A stretch of DNA of 50,989 nt from Butyrivibrio sp. Its GTDB lineage: Bacteria; Bacillota; Clostridia; Lachnospirales; Lachnospiraceae. This document shows, one piece after another, positions 24,854 to 32,931 of this stretch. The number at the start of each line of letters is the position of its first letter. The first letter of the stretch is position 1. Location of the stretch: the NCBI GenBank assembly GCA_023665525.1, contig JAMPDT010000002.1, positions 25,346-76,334 of the forward strand, read 5' to 3'. The position numbers and the translations under genes were made by a program. The notes beneath the pieces were generated by a model. It was not told the DNA's origin. It did not search any database and saw only the letters and a program-made list of their open reading frames with translations.

Positions 24854-25249
24854 ATGGTTAATAACACAGAGGGCTATAACACATATCTGAAAAGCAAGAT
24901 AATGACGGCGTCCCCTGCGGAACTTACTCTTATGCTGTATGAAGGCGCAATCAAGTTTGCGAACAAGGCCGTTATGGCAATACAGAAAAACAGAATTGAA
25001 GACGCTCATATCAATATCGTCAAGACGGAGAAGATCATCGAGGAATTCAGAGCCACTTTGGACTTCAAATATCCCGTCGCCAAGGATTTTGATACGGTGT
25101 ACGAGTACCTTCTTCGGAGGCTCATGGAAGCCAATATGAAGAAGGACACGGAGATTCTCGAGGAGTGCCTTACGCATCTGAGAACGATGCGCGAAACATG
25201 GAAAGAGGTTATGAACCTCAACAAGCCCAATGCCGCGGCAAAGGCATAG
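24854..25249 (+). CDS. fliS: Flagellar export chaperone FliS
   Basis: A 131-residue four-helix chaperone that binds the C-terminus of flagellin in the cytosol and prevents early polymerisation. Family blocks: YNTYLKSKIMTASPAELTLM followed by LYEGAIKFANKA at the N-terminus, and the region LRTMRETWKEVM at the C-terminus. Normal length. It starts after CGGAGGTTTAGCT, 29 nt after fliD. The partner flagellin gene is 0.85 kb downstream. Confidence 0.93.
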   Translation: MVNNTEGYNTYLKSKIMTASPAELTLMLYEGAIKFANKAVMAIQKNRIEDAHINIVKTEKIIEEFRATLDFKYPVAKDFDTVYEYLLRRLMEANMKKDTEILEECLTHLRTMRETWKEVMNLNKPNAAAKA

Positions 25250-25273
25250 CAAGCACAGGGAAAAGGCAGACAC

Positions 25274-25753
25274 ATGGAAAATACGAAGAATTACCTTCAG
25301 GTTCTCTCCGAGAGTCTTGACAAAAAAACAGCGATTCTTGATAAGCTTGAGGCGCTTACCTTGCAGCAAAAGGAAATTGCCCGGGCGGAGGAGTTTGACG
25401 ACGACGCCTTTGACGCGAATACGGACGCCAAGGCAAAGCTTATCGCCGAACTTGAGAAGCTTGACAGCGGCTTTCAGATATTGTACGATAACATCAAGGC
25501 TCAGATTACGGGCAATAAGGAGCTTTACAGACAGGAGATCGAAGCCCTTCAAGCCAAAATAAGTATGATTCTTGATAAGAACGCCGCGCTTCTCGTTGAG
25601 GAGGAGAATGACCGAAAGCTCATTGCGTCGCGCTTTGCTTCTCTTAAGAAGGAAGTGTACCAGATCAAAAAGAGCAGGGATATGGCGGCAAGCTATTACA
25701 AGAACATGAACAACATCTCCTCGGAGGCGTATTTTTACGACAGCAAAAAGTAA
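25274..25753 (+). CDS. FliT/FlgN-like flagellar protein (putative export chaperone)
   Basis: A 159-residue, highly charged, almost fully helical protein placed directly after fliS, the usual place of fliT. Long heptad-like helices are visible (LSESLDKKTAILDKLEALTL, IEALQAKISMILDKNAALLV). The C-terminal SRDMAASYYKN resembles the tail often seen in FlgN-type chaperones. Sequence similarity to FliT proper is weak, so the call depends on size, helical form and position. It would serve FliD or a related client. No terminator with a T run follows directly; an AT-rich hairpin at 25796-25836 may end the transcript. Confidence 0.6.
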   Translation: MENTKNYLQVLSESLDKKTAILDKLEALTLQQKEIARAEEFDDDAFDANTDAKAKLIAELEKLDSGFQILYDNIKAQITGNKELYRQEIEALQAKISMILDKNAALLVEEENDRKLIASRFASLKKEVYQIKKSRDMAASYYKNMNNISSEAYFYDSKK

Positions 25754-25795
25754 GCCGAGAGGCGGAACGGCTCTCAAAGCCCCGTATTCGGGACG

Positions 25796-25836
25796 TTTTG
25801 GAATATTTTTTAAAAATTTCAAAAAATTTTCCAAAA
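25796..25836. repeat. AT-rich hairpin between the fliS operon and flagellin
   Basis: The arms at 25796-25811 and 25821-25836 pair at 15 of 16 positions around a 9-nt loop. It lies five bases before the sigma-28 -35 element of flagellin. It may act as a weak terminator that isolates flagellin transcription from the upstream operon. Confidence 0.55.
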
Positions 25837-25841
25837 GGGGT

Positions 25842-25868
25842 TAAGTATTGAAAAGTCGTTCCGATATA
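25842..25868 (+). promoter_or_regulatory. Sigma-28 promoter of flagellin
   Basis: TAAG (25842-25845), a 15-base gap counting the variable base at 25860, and CCGATATA (25861-25868) match the sigma-28 consensus. With a start near 25875 the flagellin mRNA would have an untranslated leader of about 220 nt. Confidence 0.8.
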
Positions 25869-25947
25869 TATCATAGCTGAGGAAAAACAGCGGCACAACA
25901 AAGGTATTAAGCAAACGCAATCCTAGGGGCGCAAGCTTATACATACA

Positions 25948-26007
25948 TTTACCTCTTGACTTATGTCAGGAGAGAGCGACACCTTTTGACATAGGTCAAG
26001 AGGTAAA
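25948..26007 (+). promoter_or_regulatory. Long stem-loop in the flagellin leader, candidate CsrA site
   Basis: The arms 25948-25968 and 25987-26007 pair over 21 positions; the only non-Watson-Crick pair is a T/G that becomes a G-U wobble in RNA. The 18-nt loop opens with GGA (TCAGGAGAG), the triplet bound by CsrA in hairpin loops. A second GGA pair is in the ribosome site (26081-26086). A small 6-bp hairpin with a 3-nt loop lies at 26021-26035. The element is inside the leader transcribed from 25842-25868. CsrA binding is inference; a role in mRNA stability is also possible. Confidence 0.7.
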
Positions 26008-26093
26008 GACATCAAATTGCTCCGACAGCGTCGGACGCAAGCCATAACAACGCAAAAGGATTTGCGAATTTTAAAAACAAGGAGGACAATATT

Positions 26094-27347
26094 ATGGCAA
26101 TGGTAGTACAGCACAACATTACAGCAATGAACTCCAACAGACAGTTGGGAGTAACGACATCGGGTCAGGCAAAATCATCCGAGAAGCTTTCTTCCGGATA
26201 CAAAATTAACCGTGCAGGCGATGACGCAGCAGGTCTTAAAATTTCAGAGAAGATGAGAAGCCAGGTTAGAGGTCTTAACAGAGCTTCCGATAACGCTCAG
26301 GACGGTATCTCCCTTATCCAGACAGCAGAAGGTGCCCTTAACGAGGCGCACAGCATTCTCCAGAGAATGAACGAGCTGGCTGTACAGGGCGCTAACGACA
26401 CGAACGAGAACATCGACCGTGACGCTATCAACGAGGAGCTTTCCGCTCTTACCGCAGAGCTTGACAGAATCTCTCAGACCACTCAGTTCAACAAGCAGAA
26501 CCTGTTGGACGGCGGTTTCACAGATAAGAACCTTCAGGTTGGCGCTAACGCAAACCAGAAGATTGCTATCAGCATCGACAACATGAACGCTCAGTCGCTC
26601 GGTCTCAGAAGCGTAGTGCATATGACTGAGGATAAGGTTCAGACAGGTATGGAAATCAAGTCATACAGCTATAACGGAATGACGAAATCCTATATAGCAA
26701 CAAATGACCAACTGACGAATCTTTCAGCTATAAATGCTCAGTTCCAGGGAAGTGTAGCACAGATTTATGCCGATAACAGCTTGTATGCACAGCAGGTTGA
26801 TACGACCACGGGCAGCGCATTTTATACCATGAGAGATACGAAGGAGATTCCTGACGGTCTTGCCACGGGCGGCACTGTATTGCAGACAGGAAGATATTCT
26901 ACCGCCGCTTCCGCTAGGGCAGCAGAAATTTCTTGCCAGCAGGCTGCTATATCAAATGTGGTTATGGATAAGACTAACTTCACCAAGTACATCACCACTG
27001 ATACGGATATAGCTAAGCCTACGAGCGCAACCTCCGCTACCGGAATCGTAGCTGTTGATAACTACACGACAGCCAACAACTCCATCACGGCTATTCAGGA
27101 GGCTATTAATAAGGTATCTACTCAGAGGTCAGCTCTCGGTGCTATCCAGAACAGACTTGAGCATACCGTAGCCAACCTTGACAACGTATCCGAGAACACG
27201 GCAGCAGCCGAGTCTCGTATCCGTGATACAGATATGGCTGACGAGATGGTTGAGTACAGCAAGAACAACATTCTTGCTCAGGCAGGACAGTCAATGCTTG
27301 CTCAGGCTAACCAGTCAACACAGGGAGTTCTCTCCTTGCTCGGCTAA
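26094..27347 (+). CDS. hag: Flagellin
   Basis: A 417-residue filament protein. The N-terminal D0/D1 region is canonical: VVQHNITAMNSNRQLGVTTS, EKLSSGYKINRAGDDAAGLK, and later GISLIQTAEGALNEAHSILQ. The C-terminal region NRLEHTVANLDNVSENTAAA, MADEMVEYSKNNILAQAGQS and MLAQANQSTQGVLSLLG is equally typical. The centre (about 185-325) is short, Ser/Thr/Ala-rich and unlike other flagellins, with likely O-glycosylation sites for the Maf/Leg system next door. Codon choice is more restricted than in the neighbours, as expected for a very highly expressed gene. It has its own sigma-28 promoter, a structured leader, AAGGAGGA ribosome site and a strong terminator. Confidence 0.97.
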   Translation: MAMVVQHNITAMNSNRQLGVTTSGQAKSSEKLSSGYKINRAGDDAAGLKISEKMRSQVRGLNRASDNAQDGISLIQTAEGALNEAHSILQRMNELAVQGANDTNENIDRDAINEELSALTAELDRISQTTQFNKQNLLDGGFTDKNLQVGANANQKIAISIDNMNAQSLGLRSVVHMTEDKVQTGMEIKSYSYNGMTKSYIATNDQLTNLSAINAQFQGSVAQIYADNSLYAQQVDTTTGSAFYTMRDTKEIPDGLATGGTVLQTGRYSTAASARAAEISCQQAAISNVVMDKTNFTKYITTDTDIAKPTSATSATGIVAVDNYTTANNSITAIQEAINKVSTQRSALGAIQNRLEHTVANLDNVSENTAAAESRIRDTDMADEMVEYSKNNILAQAGQSMLAQANQSTQGVLSLLG

Positions 27348-27389
27348 TAAGCAATTAATTACAGGATTTCCTAGGAGATCACAAAATTT

Positions 27390-27425
27390 CAGAGGTACGA
27401 GCGTTTACTCGTACCTCTGTTTTGT
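27390..27425 (+). terminator. Rho-independent terminator after flagellin
   Basis: A perfect 12-bp stem (27390-27401 with 27408-27419) around a 6-nt loop is followed by TTTTGTT. It ends the flagellin transcript and leaves the glycosylation island to other promoters or read-through. Confidence 0.9.
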
Positions 27426-27457
27426 TAAATACGGAATTACGGAGGCTTTGGAGATAT

Positions 27458-27787
27458 ATGGAGGCTCTTGCGAGAAAGCTTTGCGACGCTATAAACGAAA
27501 TATGTATAGAATATTATTATAATTTAAAAAACGGGAATGCGGTGGACAAGGCACTGGCGCTCAGAGAGGATATAGAGAAGCTCGCGGGAGGGCTGTTTGC
27601 GGCGCTCGGGAATGACAGCGAATCGGAGGAGCTTCGCTCCTATACGGTCGGAGTGCTGAACGATTATATTGAGGCGGTTAAGCAGAGGGACGAGGTCTTG
27701 ATGCTGGATACGCTGGACTACGGCTTAAGAGATATACTGATGATTTATATTGACGAAGAGGAGGGCGCTGAAAATAATGGGCAGTGA
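27458..27787 (+). CDS. Small helical protein before maf, unknown
   Basis: A 109-residue acidic, helical protein that I do not recognise. It has segments such as YYYNLKNGNAVDKALALRED and the acidic end YIDEEEGAENNGQ. The helix pattern and the LRSYTVGVLNDYIEAVKQRD stretch loosely recall small flagellar chaperones such as FliS, but I cannot support that name. I chose ATG at 27458, with GGAG just upstream, and not the TTG at 27422 inside the flagellin terminator. It overlaps the Maf start by 11 bases, so the two are co-translated; a helper role in flagellin glycosylation is inference. Confidence 0.6.
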   Translation: MEALARKLCDAINEICIEYYYNLKNGNAVDKALALREDIEKLAGGLFAALGNDSESEELRSYTVGVLNDYIEAVKQRDEVLMLDTLDYGLRDILMIYIDEEEGAENNGQ

Positions 27788-29642
27788 GATTTTTGAAAAG
27801 AATCTGGCGGCAATGGACAAGTGGTATGCCTCCTTTGCGGATATGATACGAAACGAAAAATACGAAAAGGACGATACCGAGGTATCGGCGGAGCAGTCGT
27901 GGGACGGTATGAGCGTATTCAGGATAAGGCAGGGTGAAAGAACGCTTTGGCTTAACGGCAGACGGAACGCTTCGGGACCCGTAAATACATGGCTTGAGAG
28001 CTTGGGCGAGGTTCATAAGTACGCTCCCGTATTTTTGGTCGGGCTGGGAAGCGGCGCGTACCTCAGGGCGTTGGTTGACGGAACCGACGAGAGCGTCAAT
28101 GTGATAGCCTATGAGCCGTCCGTGTCGGTATTCCTCAAAATGCTTGAGGAAATCGACCTTTCCGAGCAGATAGAGAATCGGCCGATAGCCTTTGTGGTCA
28201 AGGGAATCAACGATAACGAGCTGAGCGCGGTCACAAATATGCTGATGTCGCTGGAATCCGTGGAATATATGAAGCTTGCCGTACATCCCAATTACAGAGA
28301 GCTTTTTGCCGACGATGTTTTCGCGGCGGTCAGAATAATATACCAAAGATACCGATTTGTGCTGTCGAATATGAATACGGGAGTAAACTTTTCGCGCGTG
28401 CTTGCGGTGAACCAAATGCAGAATATGCGCTTTGTCTGCGACGGCTACAATACGAAGGGAATGTCAAAGGTGCTTCCCTACAAGGACAGAGCGGCGGTTC
28501 TCGTATCTGCGGGACCGTCCCTCAATAAAAATATACAGGAGCTTAAAAAAGCCAAGAATAAGGCGTTCATAATAGCGGTTGACACCGCGCTTAAGCCCTT
28601 GTTCAAGGAGGGGATTGTCCCCGACGCGTTCCTGATGATAGACGCCGAAAAGCCGTTAAGCCTTTTCGATATTGACGGAATAAAGGATGTGCCCGTGGTC
28701 GCGCTTATAGACGCGAATTACGAGGTAATACGGGAGCAGAGGGGCTTAAAGATATTTTTTAATCTAAGCAGTTTGCTGCCGACGCGCGCGTATATGAAGG
28801 CGGGAAAGGTATTCCCCGCCCTGGCATGCGGCGGCTCCGTCGCCACAAGCGCGTTCGCGCTCATGTATATGTGCGGCTTTGAAACCATCATACTTGTGGG
28901 ACAGGATTTGGCGCTTACGGGTAATAAGACGCACGCGGACGGGACTTTCGAGGAGGTTATGCCGCAGGAAGATACCTCGGGAATGCTCAAGGTAAAGGGC
29001 AACTGCGAGGAATGGGTCCCGACAAGGGGCGATTTCAAGCTGTATATCGAATGGTTTGAGGTATATATTGACGGCGCCAAAAAGCACGACGACAAGCTTC
29101 GCGTAATCAACGCCACCGAGGGGGGAGCGTATATTGCGGGTACGGAGGTAATGACCTTAAAGGAGGCGCTTGAACAAACCTGCGGCGATGACGTCGAGGA
29201 GGTGGACTTTACCGAATGCCTGAACAAAATGGAATCCGATTTTACCGCCGAGGAAAGAAAAAAGGCGGTTGATTTCCTGCACAGCGTCCCCGACGACTTC
29301 AAGACAATATATAACGACGCAAAAAAGCTTTACAGTGCCTACCGTAAAATTAATCAGTTAAACAAGTCGGGGCACATCAATGATCAGGAATACGCGTCAT
29401 ATCTTAAGAAGGTAAATAAGCTCTCCGAGAAGTGTATGGGCAACAGCTCGTATCCGCTGATTTCCTCGACCATGGGACTTGCGGATTCCATTATCAGGGG
29501 CGCCAGCCTTAACGAGTACGAGGACTCCGAAAAGGAAATCGACGCGGTATCGAAGCAGGGCATGAAATACGCCAAGCTTATGCAGCAGTGCGCGAAGATA
29601 CTTGAGGATTATGCGAGGGAAACCCTCTTAAGCATTGAATAG
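27777..29642 (+). CDS. Maf family (motility-associated factor) flagellin glycosyltransferase
   Basis: A 621-residue cytosolic protein of the Maf/DUF115 family, which transfers activated nonulosonic acids (pseudaminic or legionaminic) onto flagellin Ser/Thr. The central DUF115 domain reads AAVLVSAGPSLNKNIQELKK, FIIAVDTALKPLFKEGIVPD and then AFLMIDAEKP, with ALACGGSVATSAFALMYMCG and IILVGQDLALTGNKTHADGT, all typical. The C-terminus is helical. ATG at 27777 is preceded by GAGGGCGCTGAAA; an in-frame upstream start at 27750 would only add nine residues. Its place directly after flagellin and before a complete set of Leg genes supports Leg as donor sugar. Confidence 0.9.
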   Translation: MGSEIFEKNLAAMDKWYASFADMIRNEKYEKDDTEVSAEQSWDGMSVFRIRQGERTLWLNGRRNASGPVNTWLESLGEVHKYAPVFLVGLGSGAYLRALVDGTDESVNVIAYEPSVSVFLKMLEEIDLSEQIENRPIAFVVKGINDNELSAVTNMLMSLESVEYMKLAVHPNYRELFADDVFAAVRIIYQRYRFVLSNMNTGVNFSRVLAVNQMQNMRFVCDGYNTKGMSKVLPYKDRAAVLVSAGPSLNKNIQELKKAKNKAFIIAVDTALKPLFKEGIVPDAFLMIDAEKPLSLFDIDGIKDVPVVALIDANYEVIREQRGLKIFFNLSSLLPTRAYMKAGKVFPALACGGSVATSAFALMYMCGFETIILVGQDLALTGNKTHADGTFEEVMPQEDTSGMLKVKGNCEEWVPTRGDFKLYIEWFEVYIDGAKKHDDKLRVINATEGGAYIAGTEVMTLKEALEQTCGDDVEEVDFTECLNKMESDFTAEERKKAVDFLHSVPDDFKTIYNDAKKLYSAYRKINQLNKSGHINDQEYASYLKKVNKLSEKCMGNSSYPLISSTMGLADSIIRGASLNEYEDSEKEIDAVSKQGMKYAKLMQQCAKILEDYARETLLSIE

Positions 29643-29662
29643 AGGAACGCGGAGGTACGGAT

Positions 29663-30643
29663 ATGGACAAGATTTTGGTGACAGGCTCCGACGGCTTTAT
29701 CGGGAGCCACCTTACCGAGGAGCTGGTGAAGCAGGGCTATGCGGTAAAGGCGTTTGTATATTACAATTCGTTTAACACATGGGGGTGGCTTGATACGCTT
29801 CCCGCCGACATTATGGAAAACGTCGAGGTCTTTCAGGGAGACGTGAGGGACCCCAACGGGGTTAAGGAAGCTATGAAGGGGTGCGGCGCGGTTTTCCATC
29901 TCGCCGCGCTGATTGCCATACCCTTCAGCTATCATTCGCCCGATACCTATGTTGACACCAATATAAAAGGAACCCTCAATGTTTTGCAGGCGGCGAGGGA
30001 GCTTGGGACCTCAAGGCTGCTTGTGACCTCCACCTCGGAGGTGTACGGCACGGCTAAGTATGTGCCGATCGACGAAAAGCACCCGTACCAGGGACAGTCG
30101 CCGTATTCCGCGACCAAAATCGGCGCGGACAGGCTAGCGGAGTCCTTTTACCGCTCATTTGCCCTGCCCGTTACCATTGTGCGCCCGTTCAACACCTACG
30201 GACCGAGACAGTCCGCGCGGGCGGTGATCCCGACCGTGATCACGCAGCTTTTGGCAGGCAAGGAAGAAATCAAACTCGGCTCGCTTACTCCGACAAGGGA
30301 CTTTAACTACGTGAAGGACACGGCGAACGGCTTTATCCGGATTTACAAATCCGACAGGACAATCGGCGAGGAGATAAATATCGCCACTCAGCGCGAAATA
30401 TCAATAGGACAGCTCGCCGAGGAGCTTATAAGGCAGATTAACCCCAAGGCGCGCATTGTCTGCGACGAGCAGCGCCTCCGCCCCGAAAAGAGCGAGGTCA
30501 ACAGGCTTTTGGGCTGCAACGCCAAAATAAAGGAGCTGACCGACTGGGAGCCTAAGTACACCCTTGAACAGGGGCTTGCCGAAACCATAGAATTTTTGAG
30601 GCATAACCTCGACAAATACAAGGTGGACATTTATAATATTTAA
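29663..30643 (+). CDS. legB: GDP-N-acetylglucosamine 4,6-dehydratase, LegB type
   Basis: A 326-residue short-chain dehydrogenase/reductase-type NDP-sugar enzyme, first committed step in legionaminic acid synthesis. The NAD-binding loop is VTGSDGFIGSHL; the active-site Ser/Thr and YxxxK are in TSTSEVYGTA and SPYSATKIGADRLAESF. IVRPFNTYGPRQSARAVIPT followed by VITQLLAG and LTPTRDFNYVKDTANGF are closely characteristic of LegB. It is followed after 13 nt by the aminotransferase LegC, as in Campylobacter and Clostridium Leg clusters. The family's known substrate is GDP-GlcNAc, consistent with the guanylyltransferase-like gene at 31853. Confidence 0.87.
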   Translation: MDKILVTGSDGFIGSHLTEELVKQGYAVKAFVYYNSFNTWGWLDTLPADIMENVEVFQGDVRDPNGVKEAMKGCGAVFHLAALIAIPFSYHSPDTYVDTNIKGTLNVLQAARELGTSRLLVTSTSEVYGTAKYVPIDEKHPYQGQSPYSATKIGADRLAESFYRSFALPVTIVRPFNTYGPRQSARAVIPTVITQLLAGKEEIKLGSLTPTRDFNYVKDTANGFIRIYKSDRTIGEEINIATQREISIGQLAEELIRQINPKARIVCDEQRLRPEKSEVNRLLGCNAKIKELTDWEPKYTLEQGLAETIEFLRHNLDKYKVDIYNI

Positions 30644-30656
30644 AGGAGAAGCTGCC

Positions 30657-31826
30657 ATGGAGGAGAAATTCATTCCGCTGTCGGTTCCCAATATAAAAGG
30701 AAATGAAATAAAATACGTGACCTCGGCGCTGGAGGCTGAATGGGTATCCACGGGCGGAGAGATGATAAACCGCTTCGAGCGGGATATTGCGGAATATGTC
30801 CGCGCAGACGGCGCGGCGGCGTGCCAGTCGGGAACGGCGGGGATCCATTTGGCTCTGCATTATCTCGGCGTGGAGGCGGGCGACGCGGTAATCGTACCCG
30901 CGCTTACCTTTATTGCGGCAGTGAATCCTGTCAGGTACGAGGGAGCGGAGCCGATTTTTATGGACTGCGACGACTCGCTCTGCATGGACCCCGTCAAGCT
31001 CGGTGAATTTTTGGAAAACGAATGCGAGCAAAGGGCGGACGGCGCGCTGTACCATAAGGACAGCGGCAGGAGAATACGCGCGCTCATCGTTGTACACATA
31101 TTCGGCAATATGGCGGATATGGATAAAATAATCAGCCTCGCCGAAAGCTACGGGCTGCCCGTAGTCGAGGACGCGACCGAGGCGCTCGGCACGCGGTATA
31201 CCGAGGGCAGATACAAGGGACGCTTTGCGGGAACAATAGGAGATATAGGCATTTATTCCTTTAACGGGAACAAAATAATTACCACGGGCGGCGGCGGTAT
31301 GGTTGTGGCGCGCGACAAAAGGGCACTTGACAAAATCAAGTACCTCTCAACTCAGGCGAAGGACGACGCCGCCAATTTCGTACATAACGAGGTGGGCTAC
31401 AATTACCGAATGACCAACGTACAGGCGGCAATCGGCGTGGCGCAGCTTGAGCGCCTCGAGGAATTTATCGGGATAAAAAGGCGCAACTACCTGCACTATA
31501 AGGCGGGAACGGAGCGGATAAGCGGCGCAAGGCTTCTCGGCTTCAGGGAGGACATAAGACCCAATTACTGGTTCTATTCGCTTTATTTGGAGGACGGCGC
31601 GGCTGACAAGCAGACCGTAATCGACGGCTTGGCGCAAAGAAAAATACAGTCAAGACCGATATGGGGGCTTATAAACGAGCAGAAGCCCTATGCGGGCAGT
31701 ATCTGCTATCGGCTTGAGGTCTGCGCCAAATATTACGAAAGAGTGGTGAACATACCTTGCAGCACCAATCTTTCCGAGGCGGACGCCGACAGGGTGCTCG
31801 ACGCCGTAAGGGCTATTTTGAGCTGA
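30657..31826 (+). CDS. legC: LegC-type PLP aminotransferase
   Basis: A 389-residue DegT/DnrJ/EryC1 family aminotransferase that would aminate C4 of the LegB product. PLP-site features: CQSGTAGIHLALHYLGVEAG (Ser/Thr phosphate contacts), VVEDATEALGTRY (Asp to the pyridine nitrogen) and YSFNGNKIITTGGGGMVV with the Schiff-base Lys. The start VPNIKGNEIKYVTSALEAEW followed by VSTGG is characteristic of LegC. Normal length. It follows AAAGGAGAAGCTGCC and is 13 nt after legB. Confidence 0.87.
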   Translation: MEEKFIPLSVPNIKGNEIKYVTSALEAEWVSTGGEMINRFERDIAEYVRADGAAACQSGTAGIHLALHYLGVEAGDAVIVPALTFIAAVNPVRYEGAEPIFMDCDDSLCMDPVKLGEFLENECEQRADGALYHKDSGRRIRALIVVHIFGNMADMDKIISLAESYGLPVVEDATEALGTRYTEGRYKGRFAGTIGDIGIYSFNGNKIITTGGGGMVVARDKRALDKIKYLSTQAKDDAANFVHNEVGYNYRMTNVQAAIGVAQLERLEEFIGIKRRNYLHYKAGTERISGARLLGFREDIRPNYWFYSLYLEDGAADKQTVIDGLAQRKIQSRPIWGLINEQKPYAGSICYRLEVCAKYYERVVNIPCSTNLSEADADRVLDAVRAILS

Positions 31827-31852
31827 ATTTATAATAAAACGGGGTAAGGCAT

Positions 31853-32890
31853 ATGAAGCTGGAACAGTTTACGATTGATGCAAACGCGGCTCTGCTTGAC
31901 GTTATGAAAAAAATAGACGAGAACGCCAAGGGAATCGTCTATGTCGTGGACGCCGAGGGCGTGCTTAAGGGCACGATCACCGACGGCGACGTAAGACGCT
32001 ACATTCTGCGCAATGTGAATATGTCCTGCACGGCGTCGGAGGTTATGCACACCGGCTATAAGTTCATCGCGAAGGAGGAGGCTTACCGCGCAAAGACCTT
32101 TATGCAGGCGAACCGCATTACCTCCGTTCCGATAGTGGACGCCGACGGAAGGCTGGATTCGATTGAGTTCGCGGACGGCGAGCGCTACTACAAGAGCGCG
32201 GGTCTTGACGTTCCCGTCGTCATTATGGCGGGCGGAAAGGGAACGCGGCTCTACCCGTATACCCAGATACTTCCCAAGCCCCTGATTCCCGTCGGGGAAA
32301 AAACCATAACGGAGCATATTTTCGAGCATTTCGAGGAATTCGGCTGCAACAATTTCTCAATGATAGTCAATTACAAAAGGGATTTCATAAAGGCGTACTT
32401 CACGGAGAGCAGGAGGCAGATCACATATTACGACGAGGACGAATTCAGAGGGACCGCGGGCGGACTGCGCCTGCTTAAGGGGCATATAAACGAAACCTTT
32501 TTTATGACCAACTGCGATATACTTATCGAGGACAATTATTTTGAAATTCTCAAATATCACAGACAGCGCGGCAACATAATCACGCTTGTCTGCGCCCTCA
32601 AAAAAGAAACCATACCCTACGGGATCATCGAAACAAGGGAAAACGGCGAAATCATAAGGCTCAAGGAAAAGCCCTCCTTTGATTTTCTTACCAATACGGG
32701 CTTCTATGTGATTGAACCCGAATTTCTCGACGAAATTCCCGATACCTTTATACACATCACGGACGTAATACAGAGCTGTATAGACAAGGGGCTTAAGGTC
32801 GGGGTTTATCCCGTGATCGCCGATTCGTGGATGGATATGGGTCAGCTCGAGGAGCTGGACAAGATGAGGCAGAGAATGGAGAGCAGGTAG
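31853..32890 (+). CDS. ptmE: CBS-domain sugar nucleotidyltransferase, PtmE-like
   Basis: A 345-residue protein with two CBS domains (about residues 8-115: KGIVYVVDAEGVLKGTITDG and ITSVPIVDADGRLDSI) followed by a nucleotidyltransferase (IMAGGKGTRLYPYTQILPKP at about 125). This layout is that of PtmE, the glucosamine-1-phosphate guanylyltransferase that starts the GDP-dependent legionaminic acid route in Campylobacter jejuni. Further blocks: NCDILIEDNYFEIL, RLKEKPSFDFLTNTGFYVIE and SWMDMGQLEELDKM. The CBS pair may sense adenine nucleotides. It lies between legC and a glycosyltransferase. Base specificity (GTP against other NTPs) is inferred from homology. Confidence 0.8.
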   Translation: MKLEQFTIDANAALLDVMKKIDENAKGIVYVVDAEGVLKGTITDGDVRRYILRNVNMSCTASEVMHTGYKFIAKEEAYRAKTFMQANRITSVPIVDADGRLDSIEFADGERYYKSAGLDVPVVIMAGGKGTRLYPYTQILPKPLIPVGEKTITEHIFEHFEEFGCNNFSMIVNYKRDFIKAYFTESRRQITYYDEDEFRGTAGGLRLLKGHINETFFMTNCDILIEDNYFEILKYHRQRGNIITLVCALKKETIPYGIIETRENGEIIRLKEKPSFDFLTNTGFYVIEPEFLDEIPDTFIHITDVIQSCIDKGLKVGVYPVIADSWMDMGQLEELDKMRQRMESR

Positions 32891-32931
32891 TGGGCTGAAA
32901 GCGCATTTTATATATCGGAGGGAAGGCGGAT

